From: an uncultured Rikenellaceae bacterium
Lineage (GTDB): Bacteria > Bacteroidota > Bacteroidia > Bacteroidales > Rikenellaceae
Length of the DNA: 8,982 nt
Direction of reading: 5' to 3'
Assembly (NCBI GenBank): GCA_947074135.1
Contig: CAMTOL010000082.1
Coordinates: 1-8,982 of the forward strand
Shown here: piece after piece, positions 1-6,797 of the stretch
Numbering within the stretch: the stretch's first letter is position 1
Layout of the letters: each line of letters opens with the position of its first letter
The notes under the pieces: generated by a model
The model's database searches: none
What the model was told of the DNA's origin: nothing
Seen by the model: the letters and a program-made list of their open reading frames with translations, nothing else
Program-made: the position numbers and the translations under genes

Positions 1-1
1 G

Positions 2-52
2 CAAGAAGGAGAGCCTCTGGTGCGTTGGATAAGTGTTACTAGTATTATTTGA
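2..52 (+). CDS. 3' end of an unidentified upstream gene (partial)
   Basis: Sixteen codons are open from the left edge to a TGA at 50-52, reading QEGEPLVRWISVTSII. The codons used (agt, gtt, att, gaa) resemble those of the genes downstream, and the end is hydrophobic. If the TGA is passed over, the frame continues as GVVLMIRK to a second TGA at 77-79, which would overlap the ATG at 76 as ATGA, the same join seen at 675-678. The two other forward frames stop at 30-32 and 40-42 and look less protein-like. The fragment is too short to assign a family. In clusters of this kind a polyene synthase or acyltransferase gene is common upstream, but nothing here shows which. Confidence 0.35.
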   Translation, partial: QEGEPLVRWISVTSII

Positions 53-75
53 GGTGTTGTGTTGATGATTAGAAA

Positions 76-186
76 ATGAAAAGACTAATTAGAATAGTTG
101 TAGCTCTTTTGCCATATTTTAGGGGGGCTCAGTCGCAGTCGAAAATGATTGTCGAAAAAGCTGCTACAATAAAGACTCTGAGTTGA
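76..186 (+). pseudogene. N-terminal fragment of LolA-like carrier, ended by in-frame TGA
   Basis: The ATG at 76 follows a stop at 70-72 in the same frame and opens 36 codons beginning MKRLIRIVVALLPYF. This is a short basic start followed by a hydrophobic stretch, consistent with a signal peptide, although an Arg (encoded next to a G6 run at 122-127) interrupts the end of the hydrophobic core. The sequence KMIVEKAATIKTLS resembles the first helix of mature LolA-type proteins. The TGA at 184-186 then ends the frame. The next codons, DFEQSRTSTM, are in the same frame and continue the LolA pattern (an acidic-Phe-x-Gln strand, then the SGKL strand), so this piece and the ORF from 214 are one gene split by a nonsense codon. 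It may be a true pseudogene, a sequencing error or a readthrough site. Confidence 0.6.
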
Positions 187-199
187 GACTTTGAACAGA

Positions 200-212
200 G
201 TCGAACTTCGAC
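200..212 (+). repeat. Small perfect inverted repeat just after the internal TGA
   Basis: GTCGAA and TTCGAC flank a single C, allowing a 5-bp stem (GTCGA/TCGAC) with a 3-base loop. It lies 13 bases downstream of the TGA at 184-186 and directly before the ATG at 214. Because TCGA is abundant in this DNA, such small palindromes are expected, so a function is doubtful. Confidence 0.3.
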
Positions 213-213
213 A

Positions 214-678
214 ATGATCGAACAGGCTGTGAAAAGCTCAGGAAAACTACTTTTTATGGCACCAGATAAGATGCGTTGGCAGCAGAATACTCCGTCAGAT
301 TTTGTGATGACAATTAATGGAAGTAAAGCGCAAATCAAGGTTGCTGAGACTAAGGTTCAGGACTTTAATACATCGTCAAATCGACTTTTCAAAGAGTTGG
401 CTAATATAATTGTGGGTGGGATTAATGGCTCGATTTTTAGCGATACCAAGTCCTATACTTTCGCTTATAAGAGTGTGTCAGATGGTGAAGAGGTGACTTT
501 AGTGCCCCGTAGTGCGCAAGTTCGTCGATATATTGGTTCTATCGTTATTACTTTTGACAAAGAGTGGTTGGCTAACCGTATTGAGATGATTGATAGTAAT
601 GCCGAAAGTACGATTATAGTGCTAAAAAACAGAGTGCTAAATACAGATGTTAATTCAAACCAATTTGTGCAGCAATGA
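214..678 (+). CDS. LolA-like outer membrane lipoprotein carrier (body, after internal TGA)
   Basis: These 154 residues form the main part of a LolA/LolB-fold periplasmic carrier, which shields acyl chains of lipoproteins or lipids crossing the periplasm. The family signature is SSGKLLFMAPDKMRW near residues 9-23, equivalent to the SGKLxxxxPDKLRWxxxxP motif, followed by alternating beta strands (VMTINGSKAQIKV, SYTFAYKS, IGSIVITFD). LolA proteins are about 200 residues with a signal peptide; this ORF lacks both the signal and the first helix, which lie in the same frame at 76-186 before a TGA. The ATG at 214 is only the first internal Met after that stop, with no clear ribosome site, so a product starting here would stay in the cytoplasm and probably not work. 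The intact gene would be 76-678. Its TGA stop overlaps the next start as ATGA. LolA paralogues beside MMPL exporters are typical of aryl polyene/flexirubin clusters, where they probably serve the pigment and not general lipoproteins (inference). Confidence 0.75.
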   Translation: MIEQAVKSSGKLLFMAPDKMRWQQNTPSDFVMTINGSKAQIKVAETKVQDFNTSSNRLFKELANIIVGGINGSIFSDTKSYTFAYKSVSDGEEVTLVPRSAQVRRYIGSIVITFDKEWLANRIEMIDSNAESTIIVLKNRVLNTDVNSNQFVQQ

Positions 679-1010
679 TTTTTTCGGTTATTGACAGAAC
701 GGATAATGTTTTTAGGGTGCGATTTGACAAAGATCACCCTATATACAAAGCACACTTTCCCCAAAATCCTATTACTCCTGGGGTAGTATTGCTCGAAACT
801 TTGGAGCTGCTATTAGAGCAGAGTTTGGAGCGAGATTTAAGACTCAAAAGAGTGAAAAATATTAAATTTATTTCGGTGCTAAATCCAGAGTTGACTACTG
901 AGGTGGATTTCAAGTTAGATAATGTAGTGAGTGAAGTTGGAGTTGAGGTACAGTGTGTTATCTCATCTAGCGATGGGGTGATAGCTAAAATTTCGACTAT
1001 TTATGAGTAG
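675..1010 (+). CDS. 3-hydroxyacyl-ACP dehydratase, FabZ/ApeI-type hotdog protein
   Basis: This 111-residue single hotdog-fold protein is expected to dehydrate 3-hydroxyacyl-ACP intermediates to trans-2-enoyl-ACP, the step that sets each double bond of a polyene. The FabZ active-site block is clear: HFPQNPITPGVVLLETLELL, with the likely catalytic His27 and Glu41 fourteen residues apart as in FabZ (E. coli His49/Glu63). The helix after Glu41 is followed by typical hotdog strands (NIKFISVLNPELTTEVDFKL). It is shorter than housekeeping FabZ (about 145-150 residues), as is usual for dehydratases in aryl polyene/flexirubin clusters. The start ATG overlaps the LolA stop by 4 bases, suggesting translational coupling, and the 3' end overlaps the glycosyltransferase start by 8 bases. 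A pathway-specific dehydratase is more likely than a fatty acid one because of the neighbours; the exact substrate is inferred. Confidence 0.85.
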   Translation: MIFSVIDRTDNVFRVRFDKDHPIYKAHFPQNPITPGVVLLETLELLLEQSLERDLRLKRVKNIKFISVLNPELTTEVDFKLDNVVSEVGVEVQCVISSSDGVIAKISTIYE

Positions 1011-1740
1011 TAAATATTGCGTTGTGATTCCGACCTATAATAACGCTTCGACTATCGAGGCCGTTATTGATAGTGTGTGCGTTTACGCAAAAGATATAAT
1101 TGTGGTTAACGATGGCTCGACTGATGCGACGGCTCAAATACTAGAGAAATTGTCGTGCAAAATCAGAGTTGTTGGCTACGAGAAGAATAGAGGAAAGGGT
1201 TATGCGCTAAAACGTGGGTTCGAGGCTGCTGCTCAACAAGGTTTTGATTACGCAATCACTATTGACTCCGATGGACAACACCTTGCAAGTGATCTACCTG
1301 CTTTTGTCGAAGCAATAGAGAGCAACGGGGGTGCTTTGATAGTTGGTGCTCGTGGCTTTGGGCACGCGAATATGCCACAAAAAAACACATTTGCTAACCG
1401 CTTCTCGAACTTTTGGTTCAATCTTCAAACTCTTTCTCGATTGAGCGATACCCAAACCGGATTCAGAGCCTATCCCTTGAAGAGAGTGGCTAGTATGAAG
1501 ATGTTTACGTCGAGATATGAATGTGAGCTTGAGATTATGGTGCGACTCAAGTGGAGAGGAGTTAGGATTAAAGAGATTCCGATTTCGGTGATATATCAGC
1601 CAGCAGAGGAGCGAGTTAGCCATTTCCGTCCGGGACGTGACTTTCTGCGTATTTCGCTGCTCAATACTTTTATGACAATCCTTGCTTTTGTTTATGGTTA
1701 TCCCTCAATGTTGTACTATGCCATAAAGAGAAAATGCTAA
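1003..1740 (+). CDS. Family 2 glycosyltransferase (DPM1/polyprenyl-sugar synthase-like)
   Basis: This 245-residue GT-A-fold glycosyltransferase has the N-terminal nucleotide-binding pattern VVIPTYNNASTIEAVIDSV (residues 7-25), the VVNDGSTDAT loop (34-43), NRGKGYALKRGF (62-73) and the metal-binding DxD motif DSDGQH (88-93). The acceptor-side segment contains DTQTGFRAYP, a conserved family 2 motif. A hydrophobic C-terminal stretch (LLNTFMTILAFVYGYPSML) probably lies at or in the membrane. Enzymes of this type transfer a sugar from a nucleotide sugar to a lipid carrier such as a polyprenyl phosphate, or directly to a lipid. In aryl polyene/flexirubin clusters such a gene sits beside the MMPL exporter and is thought to help build the product's lipid or sugar anchor; the donor and acceptor cannot be read from sequence. 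It starts inside the dehydratase gene (8-base overlap) and its TAA overlaps the exporter start by 7 bases. Confidence 0.85.
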   Translation: MSSKYCVVIPTYNNASTIEAVIDSVCVYAKDIIVVNDGSTDATAQILEKLSCKIRVVGYEKNRGKGYALKRGFEAAAQQGFDYAITIDSDGQHLASDLPAFVEAIESNGGALIVGARGFGHANMPQKNTFANRFSNFWFNLQTLSRLSDTQTGFRAYPLKRVASMKMFTSRYECELEIMVRLKWRGVRIKEIPISVIYQPAEERVSHFRPGRDFLRISLLNTFMTILAFVYGYPSMLYYAIKRKC

Positions 1741-4700
1741 AACTTTTGACACAGATTTATGACTATTTCAGAGCGCGCCGAGTGATTGGTGGTGTTCTGC
1801 TGGTGGTAGTGTGCGCTGTTTTGGTGGTCTTTGCATCGAGAATAAAACTAAGTGAAGATATAACCGATTTTCTGCCTAAAACCGAGCAAAATGAAGATAT
1901 TTCGTTTGTGTTGGGTAATATCAATTCGCAGCAAAAGATTGTTTTTAATATAATTGCTGAAGACAAAGAGCGTTCGATAGAGTGTTCGGAGTTTTTGGTC
2001 GAAAAGCTTGATTCGTTAGCCTCTGACTACATCACCTCGACTCTCTACAATATAGACCAAAATCAGATTTTCGAAACTTCGGACTTTATTGCTTCTAATC
2101 CAGCACTCTATATCGATGAAAGCGGATACGCCAGGCTTGACTCGCTCGATAATGCGACTGTGCGTGAGAGTTTAAAACGAAGTGTGGAGTTGATTTCGTC
2201 GCCTGTTGGTGCTATGATGCAGCGTTTTGTGCAGCTCGATCCACTCTCACTAACAGCTCCAAAGCTCGAACAACTCAAAGAGCTGAACTCCGCAAATAAC
2301 TACCAACTCTATGATGGGTATATGTTTTCGGCTGACTCTCGTCGTCAGGTTGTGATTGTCAATTGCAGTACTGGAGCTACCGAAACGGCTCGAAATACCC
2401 TCTTTGCGACTCAAATTGAGGAGGCTGTAACGTTGACTTTGAACGAATTTGACGATGTCGAAATTGCTTATTTTGGTGCGCCACTTGCTGCTGTGACTAA
2501 CGCCACACAAATCAAAAATGATAGCCTTTTTGCAGTTGTTCTTTCGGTTGTGTTGATTTTGGGGCTGTTGTGGTACTCGCTTCGAAGTTTTAGAGCGATG
2601 CTGTTGATTGCTGTGCCAGTTGCCTTTGGAGCTCTGTTCTCGGTTGCTATAATAGATATGATTCAAGGCGAGATATCATCAATAGCGCTTGGAACTAGCT
2701 CTATAATTCTAGGCATTGCGGTCAACTACTCAATCCACTTTGTGTCGCACTATATACACATTGGCTCCTCGCGTCAAACGGTTGTCGATATTGCTCGACC
2801 TATGATAACGGGATGCTTGTCGGCGGTTGGGGCATTCTTGGCTCTGATGTTTATTCGGGCCGAGGCGATGCGTGATTTTGGACTATTTGCTGCACTTGCT
2901 CTTGTTGGGTCGTTGCTGTTTGTGCTTGTGGTTCTGCCTCACTTGATGCCACGATTGAAGTTGAAACACTTCGCTTTTGAGCGGTTTTCTAACATAAAAG
3001 TTGAGAAACATAAATCGGTATTGATTGTTTTATTGCTGCTTGTCGTTGTTTCGATATTCTTTGCAGGTCGTGTCACTTTCGATACCAATATGCACAACAT
3101 TAACTTTATGACCGACCGTCAAAGAGAGGACTTAAAGACCATTTCGGACGATGTAGTTGGTGAGGCTTCGATTTTTGTAGCTGCTGTTGGTGGTAGTGTT
3201 GATGATGCTTTAGAGAATTTTAAAGTTGTCAACCAAAAGCTCGATTCGTTGCGTAACTGTGGTAGAGTGTTGTCATACAGTTCGATTGGCGACTTTGTGC
3301 CATCGAAAAGCGAACAACAACGCCTAATTGATAGATGGAATAGTGTCGAAAAAGAGAGAGTTGCAGAGATTGTCGAAAGCGAGGCAAAAGAGGTTGGTTT
3401 TCGTAGTAGAAGTTTCGATAAGTTTAAGGAGTGTATAACAAAGGATTATGCAGCGCAAGGTGTTGACTACTTCTATGAGTTGCCATTTGTTCGAGAGTTT
3501 ATAATCGATACGCCGCAAAAAGGGGCTGTTGTAGCTATTGTCAAAACACCAATCGACCAAAAAGAGAGTGTCGAAGAGTTTTTCCTCTCTCTCAATGGGG
3601 TAGTAGCCTTTGACTCTACCTCAGTCAATAGCTCGATGCTCACAACGCTCAAAGAGTCGTTAAGTGGTATGCTCTACATCTGTCTTGCAATAGTCTTAGT
3701 AGTACTTTGGTTCTCGTTTCGTAGGTTGGAGTTGGCTCTGACATCGTTTATTCCAGTCGTACTGAGCTGGTTTGTAATTGTTGGTGTTATGGGAATGTTC
3801 GACATTCACTTCAATATCATAAACATTGTTCTGGTTACCTTTATATTTGGGCTTGGCGATGACTTCGGTATATTCATCACCGAAGGGTTAATAGCAGAGT
3901 ATGCCTATCGCCGTAACCTTACAAAATCGTTCAAAAGCTCGATAATGTTGGCTGCAATTACCACATTCTTTGGTATCGGAACGCTTATCTTTGCCAAGCA
4001 CCCTGCTATGCTCTCACTTGCACAACTCACAATTATTGGTATGCTCTCGGTGCTGGTTATGGTCTATATCGTACCTCCATTTATTTACGACTACTTCGTC
4101 TATAAAAAAGGAAAACCTCGCCGTATTCCAATCACTATTCGTAACCTTAGCTATGGGGTGCTTAGTTTCACATTCTTTATCTTCGGAAGTATTTATCTAA
4201 CTCTGTTGGGCTTTGTTTTATTGACCTTGTTAAAGCCAACCGATAAACGAAAACTGCTCTTTCATAAGGCATTACATAGAGTTTCTGGGTTTGTAGCTCG
4301 AAATATCCCAGGCATCAAAAACCGAATTATAAATCGTAGTGACGAAACTTTCGATAAACCAGCAGTAATCATTGCAAACCATCAATCGCACCTCGACTTG
4401 ATGTATATGTTGATGCTAAATCCTAAAATAGTAATTCTTACTAATCGTTGGGTTTGGCGCTCACCTTTCTATGGCGCAATCATCCGTTATGCAGATTTTT
4501 ACCCAATTGCTGATGGAATTGAAGATAATATTAGTAAATTAGAGGCTTTAATCGATAACGGTTACTCGGTTGTAATCTTTCCCGAAGGGACTAGAACCTC
4601 GACAGGAGAGATAGGGCGATTCCATAAAGGAGCCTTCTATCTTGCTCATAAGGTGGGAGTTGATGTGTTGCCTGTGACAATTCACGGACTCTACGAGGCG

Positions 4701-5186
4701 TTGCCAAAAGAGCAGTTTACGCTAAATCGTAGTCGGGTGACAGTCGAAATTGGGGAGCGATTTAAGGTCGAATCAGATGATTATTTAGCTCATTCCAAAG
4801 AGGCTAGGCGGAAAATGCGCCAAACTTATAACGAACTAAAAGAGAAATACGCAAACTTCGACTTTTATAGACAAACAATTGTAAATAACTACCTCTATAA
4901 AGGTGCAGCTGTCGAACGTGAAGTCGAACGGGTGCTTAGAGATAAGAGATCGAGAGATATTATCGAAACACTACCAAAAAGAGGAGTGATACTTATCAAA
5001 GAGTGCGGCGTAGGAGTGTTGCCGCTACTCGCTTCGCTAATAAATCCAGAGTTGCAGGTTTACGCCACAACTACAGACAGCGATAAGCTACTGCTAGCTT
5101 CGCTCTGTCGTGATGTGCCACCAAACCTACATTATGTCGATAGCGAAGATATAGAAGTGAGTGTAGAACAAACAATAATATGCTAA
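1734..5186 (+). CDS. MMPL/RND-family exporter fused to acyltransferase and methyltransferase-like tail
   Basis: This 1150-residue multidomain membrane protein has two RND/MMPL repeats. The first has TM1 at about 18-38, a periplasmic loop to about 262, then TM bundle 264-406 with GIAVNYSIHF (327-336). The second has a TM at about 428-445, a loop to about 640, then TM bundle 650-830 with GLGDDFGIFI (706-715). A soluble 1-acyl-glycerol-phosphate-acyltransferase-type domain follows (about 860-1030), with the HX4D motif at His883-Asp888, FPEGTR at 949-954 and a later PVTIHG strand. The last 100 residues look like the start of a class I methyltransferase fold: ECGVGV at 1090-1095 and an acidic strand end DSD at 1115-1117, without later motifs. 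MMPL proteins export lipids using the proton gradient, and the fused acyltransferase suggests acylation coupled to export of a polyene lipid. Asp710 has an Asn counterpart (Asn331) in the first half. The TAA at 5184-5186 appears premature, because coding-like sequence continues in another frame to 5269. Confidence 0.85.
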   Translation: MLKLLTQIYDYFRARRVIGGVLLVVVCAVLVVFASRIKLSEDITDFLPKTEQNEDISFVLGNINSQQKIVFNIIAEDKERSIECSEFLVEKLDSLASDYITSTLYNIDQNQIFETSDFIASNPALYIDESGYARLDSLDNATVRESLKRSVELISSPVGAMMQRFVQLDPLSLTAPKLEQLKELNSANNYQLYDGYMFSADSRRQVVIVNCSTGATETARNTLFATQIEEAVTLTLNEFDDVEIAYFGAPLAAVTNATQIKNDSLFAVVLSVVLILGLLWYSLRSFRAMLLIAVPVAFGALFSVAIIDMIQGEISSIALGTSSIILGIAVNYSIHFVSHYIHIGSSRQTVVDIARPMITGCLSAVGAFLALMFIRAEAMRDFGLFAALALVGSLLFVLVVLPHLMPRLKLKHFAFERFSNIKVEKHKSVLIVLLLLVVVSIFFAGRVTFDTNMHNINFMTDRQREDLKTISDDVVGEASIFVAAVGGSVDDALENFKVVNQKLDSLRNCGRVLSYSSIGDFVPSKSEQQRLIDRWNSVEKERVAEIVESEAKEVGFRSRSFDKFKECITKDYAAQGVDYFYELPFVREFIIDTPQKGAVVAIVKTPIDQKESVEEFFLSLNGVVAFDSTSVNSSMLTTLKESLSGMLYICLAIVLVVLWFSFRRLELALTSFIPVVLSWFVIVGVMGMFDIHFNIINIVLVTFIFGLGDDFGIFITEGLIAEYAYRRNLTKSFKSSIMLAAITTFFGIGTLIFAKHPAMLSLAQLTIIGMLSVLVMVYIVPPFIYDYFVYKKGKPRRIPITIRNLSYGVLSFTFFIFGSIYLTLLGFVLLTLLKPTDKRKLLFHKALHRVSGFVARNIPGIKNRIINRSDETFDKPAVIIANHQSHLDLMYMLMLNPKIVILTNRWVWRSPFYGAIIRYADFYPIADGIEDNISKLEALIDNGYSVVIFPEGTRTSTGEIGRFHKGAFYLAHKVGVDVLPVTIHGLYEALPKEQFTLNRSRVTVEIGERFKVESDDYLAHSKEARRKMRQTYNELKEKYANFDFYRQTIVNNYLYKGAAVEREVERVLRDKRSRDIIETLPKRGVILIKECGVGVLPLLASLINPELQVYATTTDSDKLLLASLCRDVPPNLHYVDSEDIEVSVEQTIIC

Positions 5187-5269
5187 TTAGCAACTGAACT
5201 GTTGAAGCTTTACTTCCCCTTTTTGCAAAAAGCGACGATGGCAAGCTGATTAGAGTAATAATAGATTAA
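5180..5269 (+). pseudogene. Out-of-frame remnant of the exporter gene's 3' end
   Basis: Directly after the exporter stop, the frame one base earlier reads MLISN, a TGA at 5195-5197, then TVEALLPLFAKSDDGKLI and RVIID to a TAA at 5267-5269. The codons match those of the neighbours, and the string has the helix-then-strand character expected after the Rossmann-like tail that the exporter ends in (...VEQTIIC). The likely reading is that the gene once ended near 5269 and has suffered a one-base shift around 5170-5186 plus a nonsense change at 5195. With the remnant, only 17 bases would separate the exporter from the next gene at 5287, more in keeping with the tight spacing elsewhere. The stretch is short, so chance resemblance is possible. 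Confidence 0.45.
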
Positions 5270-5286
5270 TACAAGAAAGAGATAGA

Positions 5287-6783
5287 ATGTCACAACGGTA
5301 CGATATAGTGATAATTGGTAGCGGAATTGGGGGATTAACCTGTGGTTATATCCTCGCAAAACACGGCTACAAGGTTCTTATTGTCGAAAAAAATACTCGA
5401 ATCGGGGGGTGTCTTCAGTCATTCTACCGAGGAGGGGTGCTTTTCGATACCGGTATGCACTATGTTGGAAGCATAGAGCAGGGACAGACTATGTACAAGT
5501 TCTGGAACTATCTAGATGTGCTGCCTGATATAAAACTCCAAAAGTTGGACGAGGAGGCATACGATGTTTTTCGGTTCAAGGATAGAGAGTTTCACTACGC
5601 TATGGGATATGATAACTTTGTTGAGGAGCTTAGTCGTCAATTTCCAGCTGAGCGACGAGCGATAGAGAGTTACATCGAAAAAATTAAGCAGATTTCTAGC
5701 GAATCGCCACTTTATAGCCTAACTGAAATAGATGGTTATAAGATGATTGAAACAGACTATGTAAAGACTAGTGTCAATGAGTATATGGAGTCGTTGACCG
5801 ATGATAAAATGCTCCAAAGTGTGTTGACCGGCAACCTGCCTCTATATGCTGGGGTTAAGAACAAAACACCACTCTATGTCCATTCACTAATCAATAGCTC
5901 ATATATTCAAAACTCGTATCGAGTTGTTGGCGGAGGCGATAGTGTAACTCACTCGTTGGCTAACTCTATTAGAAAGATGGGTGGCGAGATTATTCGCAAT
6001 GCCGAAGTTGTGAAGATTAATTGCAACTCTGAGAAAGCTACGTCTGTGGAACTAAAGAATGGTGAAGTAATTGAAGCTAAGAGCTTTATATCGAGTGCGC
6101 ATCCAAGCCATACGATGTCGTTGCTAGAAACATCGATGATTCGTAAGGCGTATAGAGATAGGGTAACGTCGCTCGAAAATACAATCTCGAACTTTACGGT
6201 TTATATAAATTTTAAGGAGAATAGTGTAAAATATATGAATCGCAATTTCTACTACTACGATAATGATGATGTGTGGCAGAGTTGGGATTGCGGGGCAGAG
6301 AACTGGCCTAAGAGCTACTTATATATGCATCAGGTGCCGCAAGGTGGTGGGGAGTTTGCTGTAGGAGGACTTATAATCGCTTATATGAAGTACGAAGATG
6401 TGGAGCAGTGGAGCGATACCAAAGTCGAGAAGCGTGGCGAGGAGTATAAGGAGTTTAAACGTCAAAAGGCCGAAAAACTGCTCGAAATGTTGGAAAGAGA
6501 TTTTCCTGGAATTAGAGCAAACATTAAGAGTTACTCTACATCAACGCCGTTGACCTATAGAGATTATACATATACAAAAGAGGGATCGTTGTACGGGGTG
6601 TTGAGAGATAAGAATTTCCCGCTTCAAACTCTTGTGTCGCAACGAACTAAGGTGCCAAACTTGTTCCTGACGGGACAGAATATCAATGCGCACGGAGTGT
6701 TGGGAGTGACCATTAGTGCAATAATCACTTGTGCCGAATACCTGGGCGTAAACAACATAATAAGAGAAATCAACAACAAATAA
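5287..6783 (+). CDS. FAD-dependent oxidoreductase, phytoene desaturase/retinol saturase-like
   Basis: This 498-residue flavoprotein is of the CrtI/RetSat/carotenoid isomerase group. The N terminus carries the dinucleotide-binding fold YDIVIIGSGIGG (GxGxxG at 11-16) with Glu34 at the end of the second strand (VLIVEKNTRIGG), the place where FAD ribose is bound. A second conserved block is VVGGGDSVTHSLANSI (from about 213), and the C terminus has the family's closing FAD motif NLFLTGQNINAHGVLGVTIS near 458-477. Length is normal. No signal peptide or TM segment is seen. Family members desaturate, saturate or isomerise conjugated double bonds in long hydrophobic polyenes. Next to a polyene-type dehydratase and exporter, the natural guess is a change in bond order or geometry of the polyene; the reaction itself cannot be read from sequence. 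The start is the first ATG after an AAGAAAGAG stretch. It may share a transcript with the exporter, as no terminator is evident in the gap. Confidence 0.8.
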   Translation: MSQRYDIVIIGSGIGGLTCGYILAKHGYKVLIVEKNTRIGGCLQSFYRGGVLFDTGMHYVGSIEQGQTMYKFWNYLDVLPDIKLQKLDEEAYDVFRFKDREFHYAMGYDNFVEELSRQFPAERRAIESYIEKIKQISSESPLYSLTEIDGYKMIETDYVKTSVNEYMESLTDDKMLQSVLTGNLPLYAGVKNKTPLYVHSLINSSYIQNSYRVVGGGDSVTHSLANSIRKMGGEIIRNAEVVKINCNSEKATSVELKNGEVIEAKSFISSAHPSHTMSLLETSMIRKAYRDRVTSLENTISNFTVYINFKENSVKYMNRNFYYYDNDDVWQSWDCGAENWPKSYLYMHQVPQGGGEFAVGGLIIAYMKYEDVEQWSDTKVEKRGEEYKEFKRQKAEKLLEMLERDFPGIRANIKSYSTSTPLTYRDYTYTKEGSLYGVLRDKNFPLQTLVSQRTKVPNLFLTGQNINAHGVLGVTISAIITCAEYLGVNNIIREINNK

Positions 6784-6797
6784 AATATTTAGAGGCT

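Noticed and set aside
2250..2666. Minus-strand open frame of 138 codons within the exporter gene
   Set aside because: The plus strand here encodes the conserved periplasmic loop and TM helices of the MMPL domain. The antisense reading is low-complexity, rich in Ser, Asn, Gln and His, and has no domain signature. Other minus-strand frames were dropped for the same reason.
3970..4200. Second plus-strand open frame within the exporter gene
   Set aside because: It lies wholly inside the intact exporter reading frame, which encodes TM helices there, and its own translation is Ser/Leu-rich without family features.
5189..5209. Imperfect inverted repeat (AGCAAC ... GTTGAAGCT) as terminator of the exporter gene
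   Set aside because: The arms pair only with a three-base bulge and no run of T follows at the required distance.
5219..5232. Perfect 14-bp palindrome CTTTTTGCAAAAAG between the exporter and the FAD gene
   Set aside because: It could be an operator or weak hairpin, but it is mostly A/T, has no T tract after it and falls inside the coding-like exporter remnant (Pro-Leu-Phe-Ala-Lys-Ser), so chance is the simpler explanation.
6729..6797. Upstream in-frame start of the radical SAM gene at 6729
   Set aside because: The extra 23 residues are basic and unrelated to the family, and would overlap the FAD gene in another frame. The ATG at 6798 has a purine-rich site before it and starts at the conserved domain.
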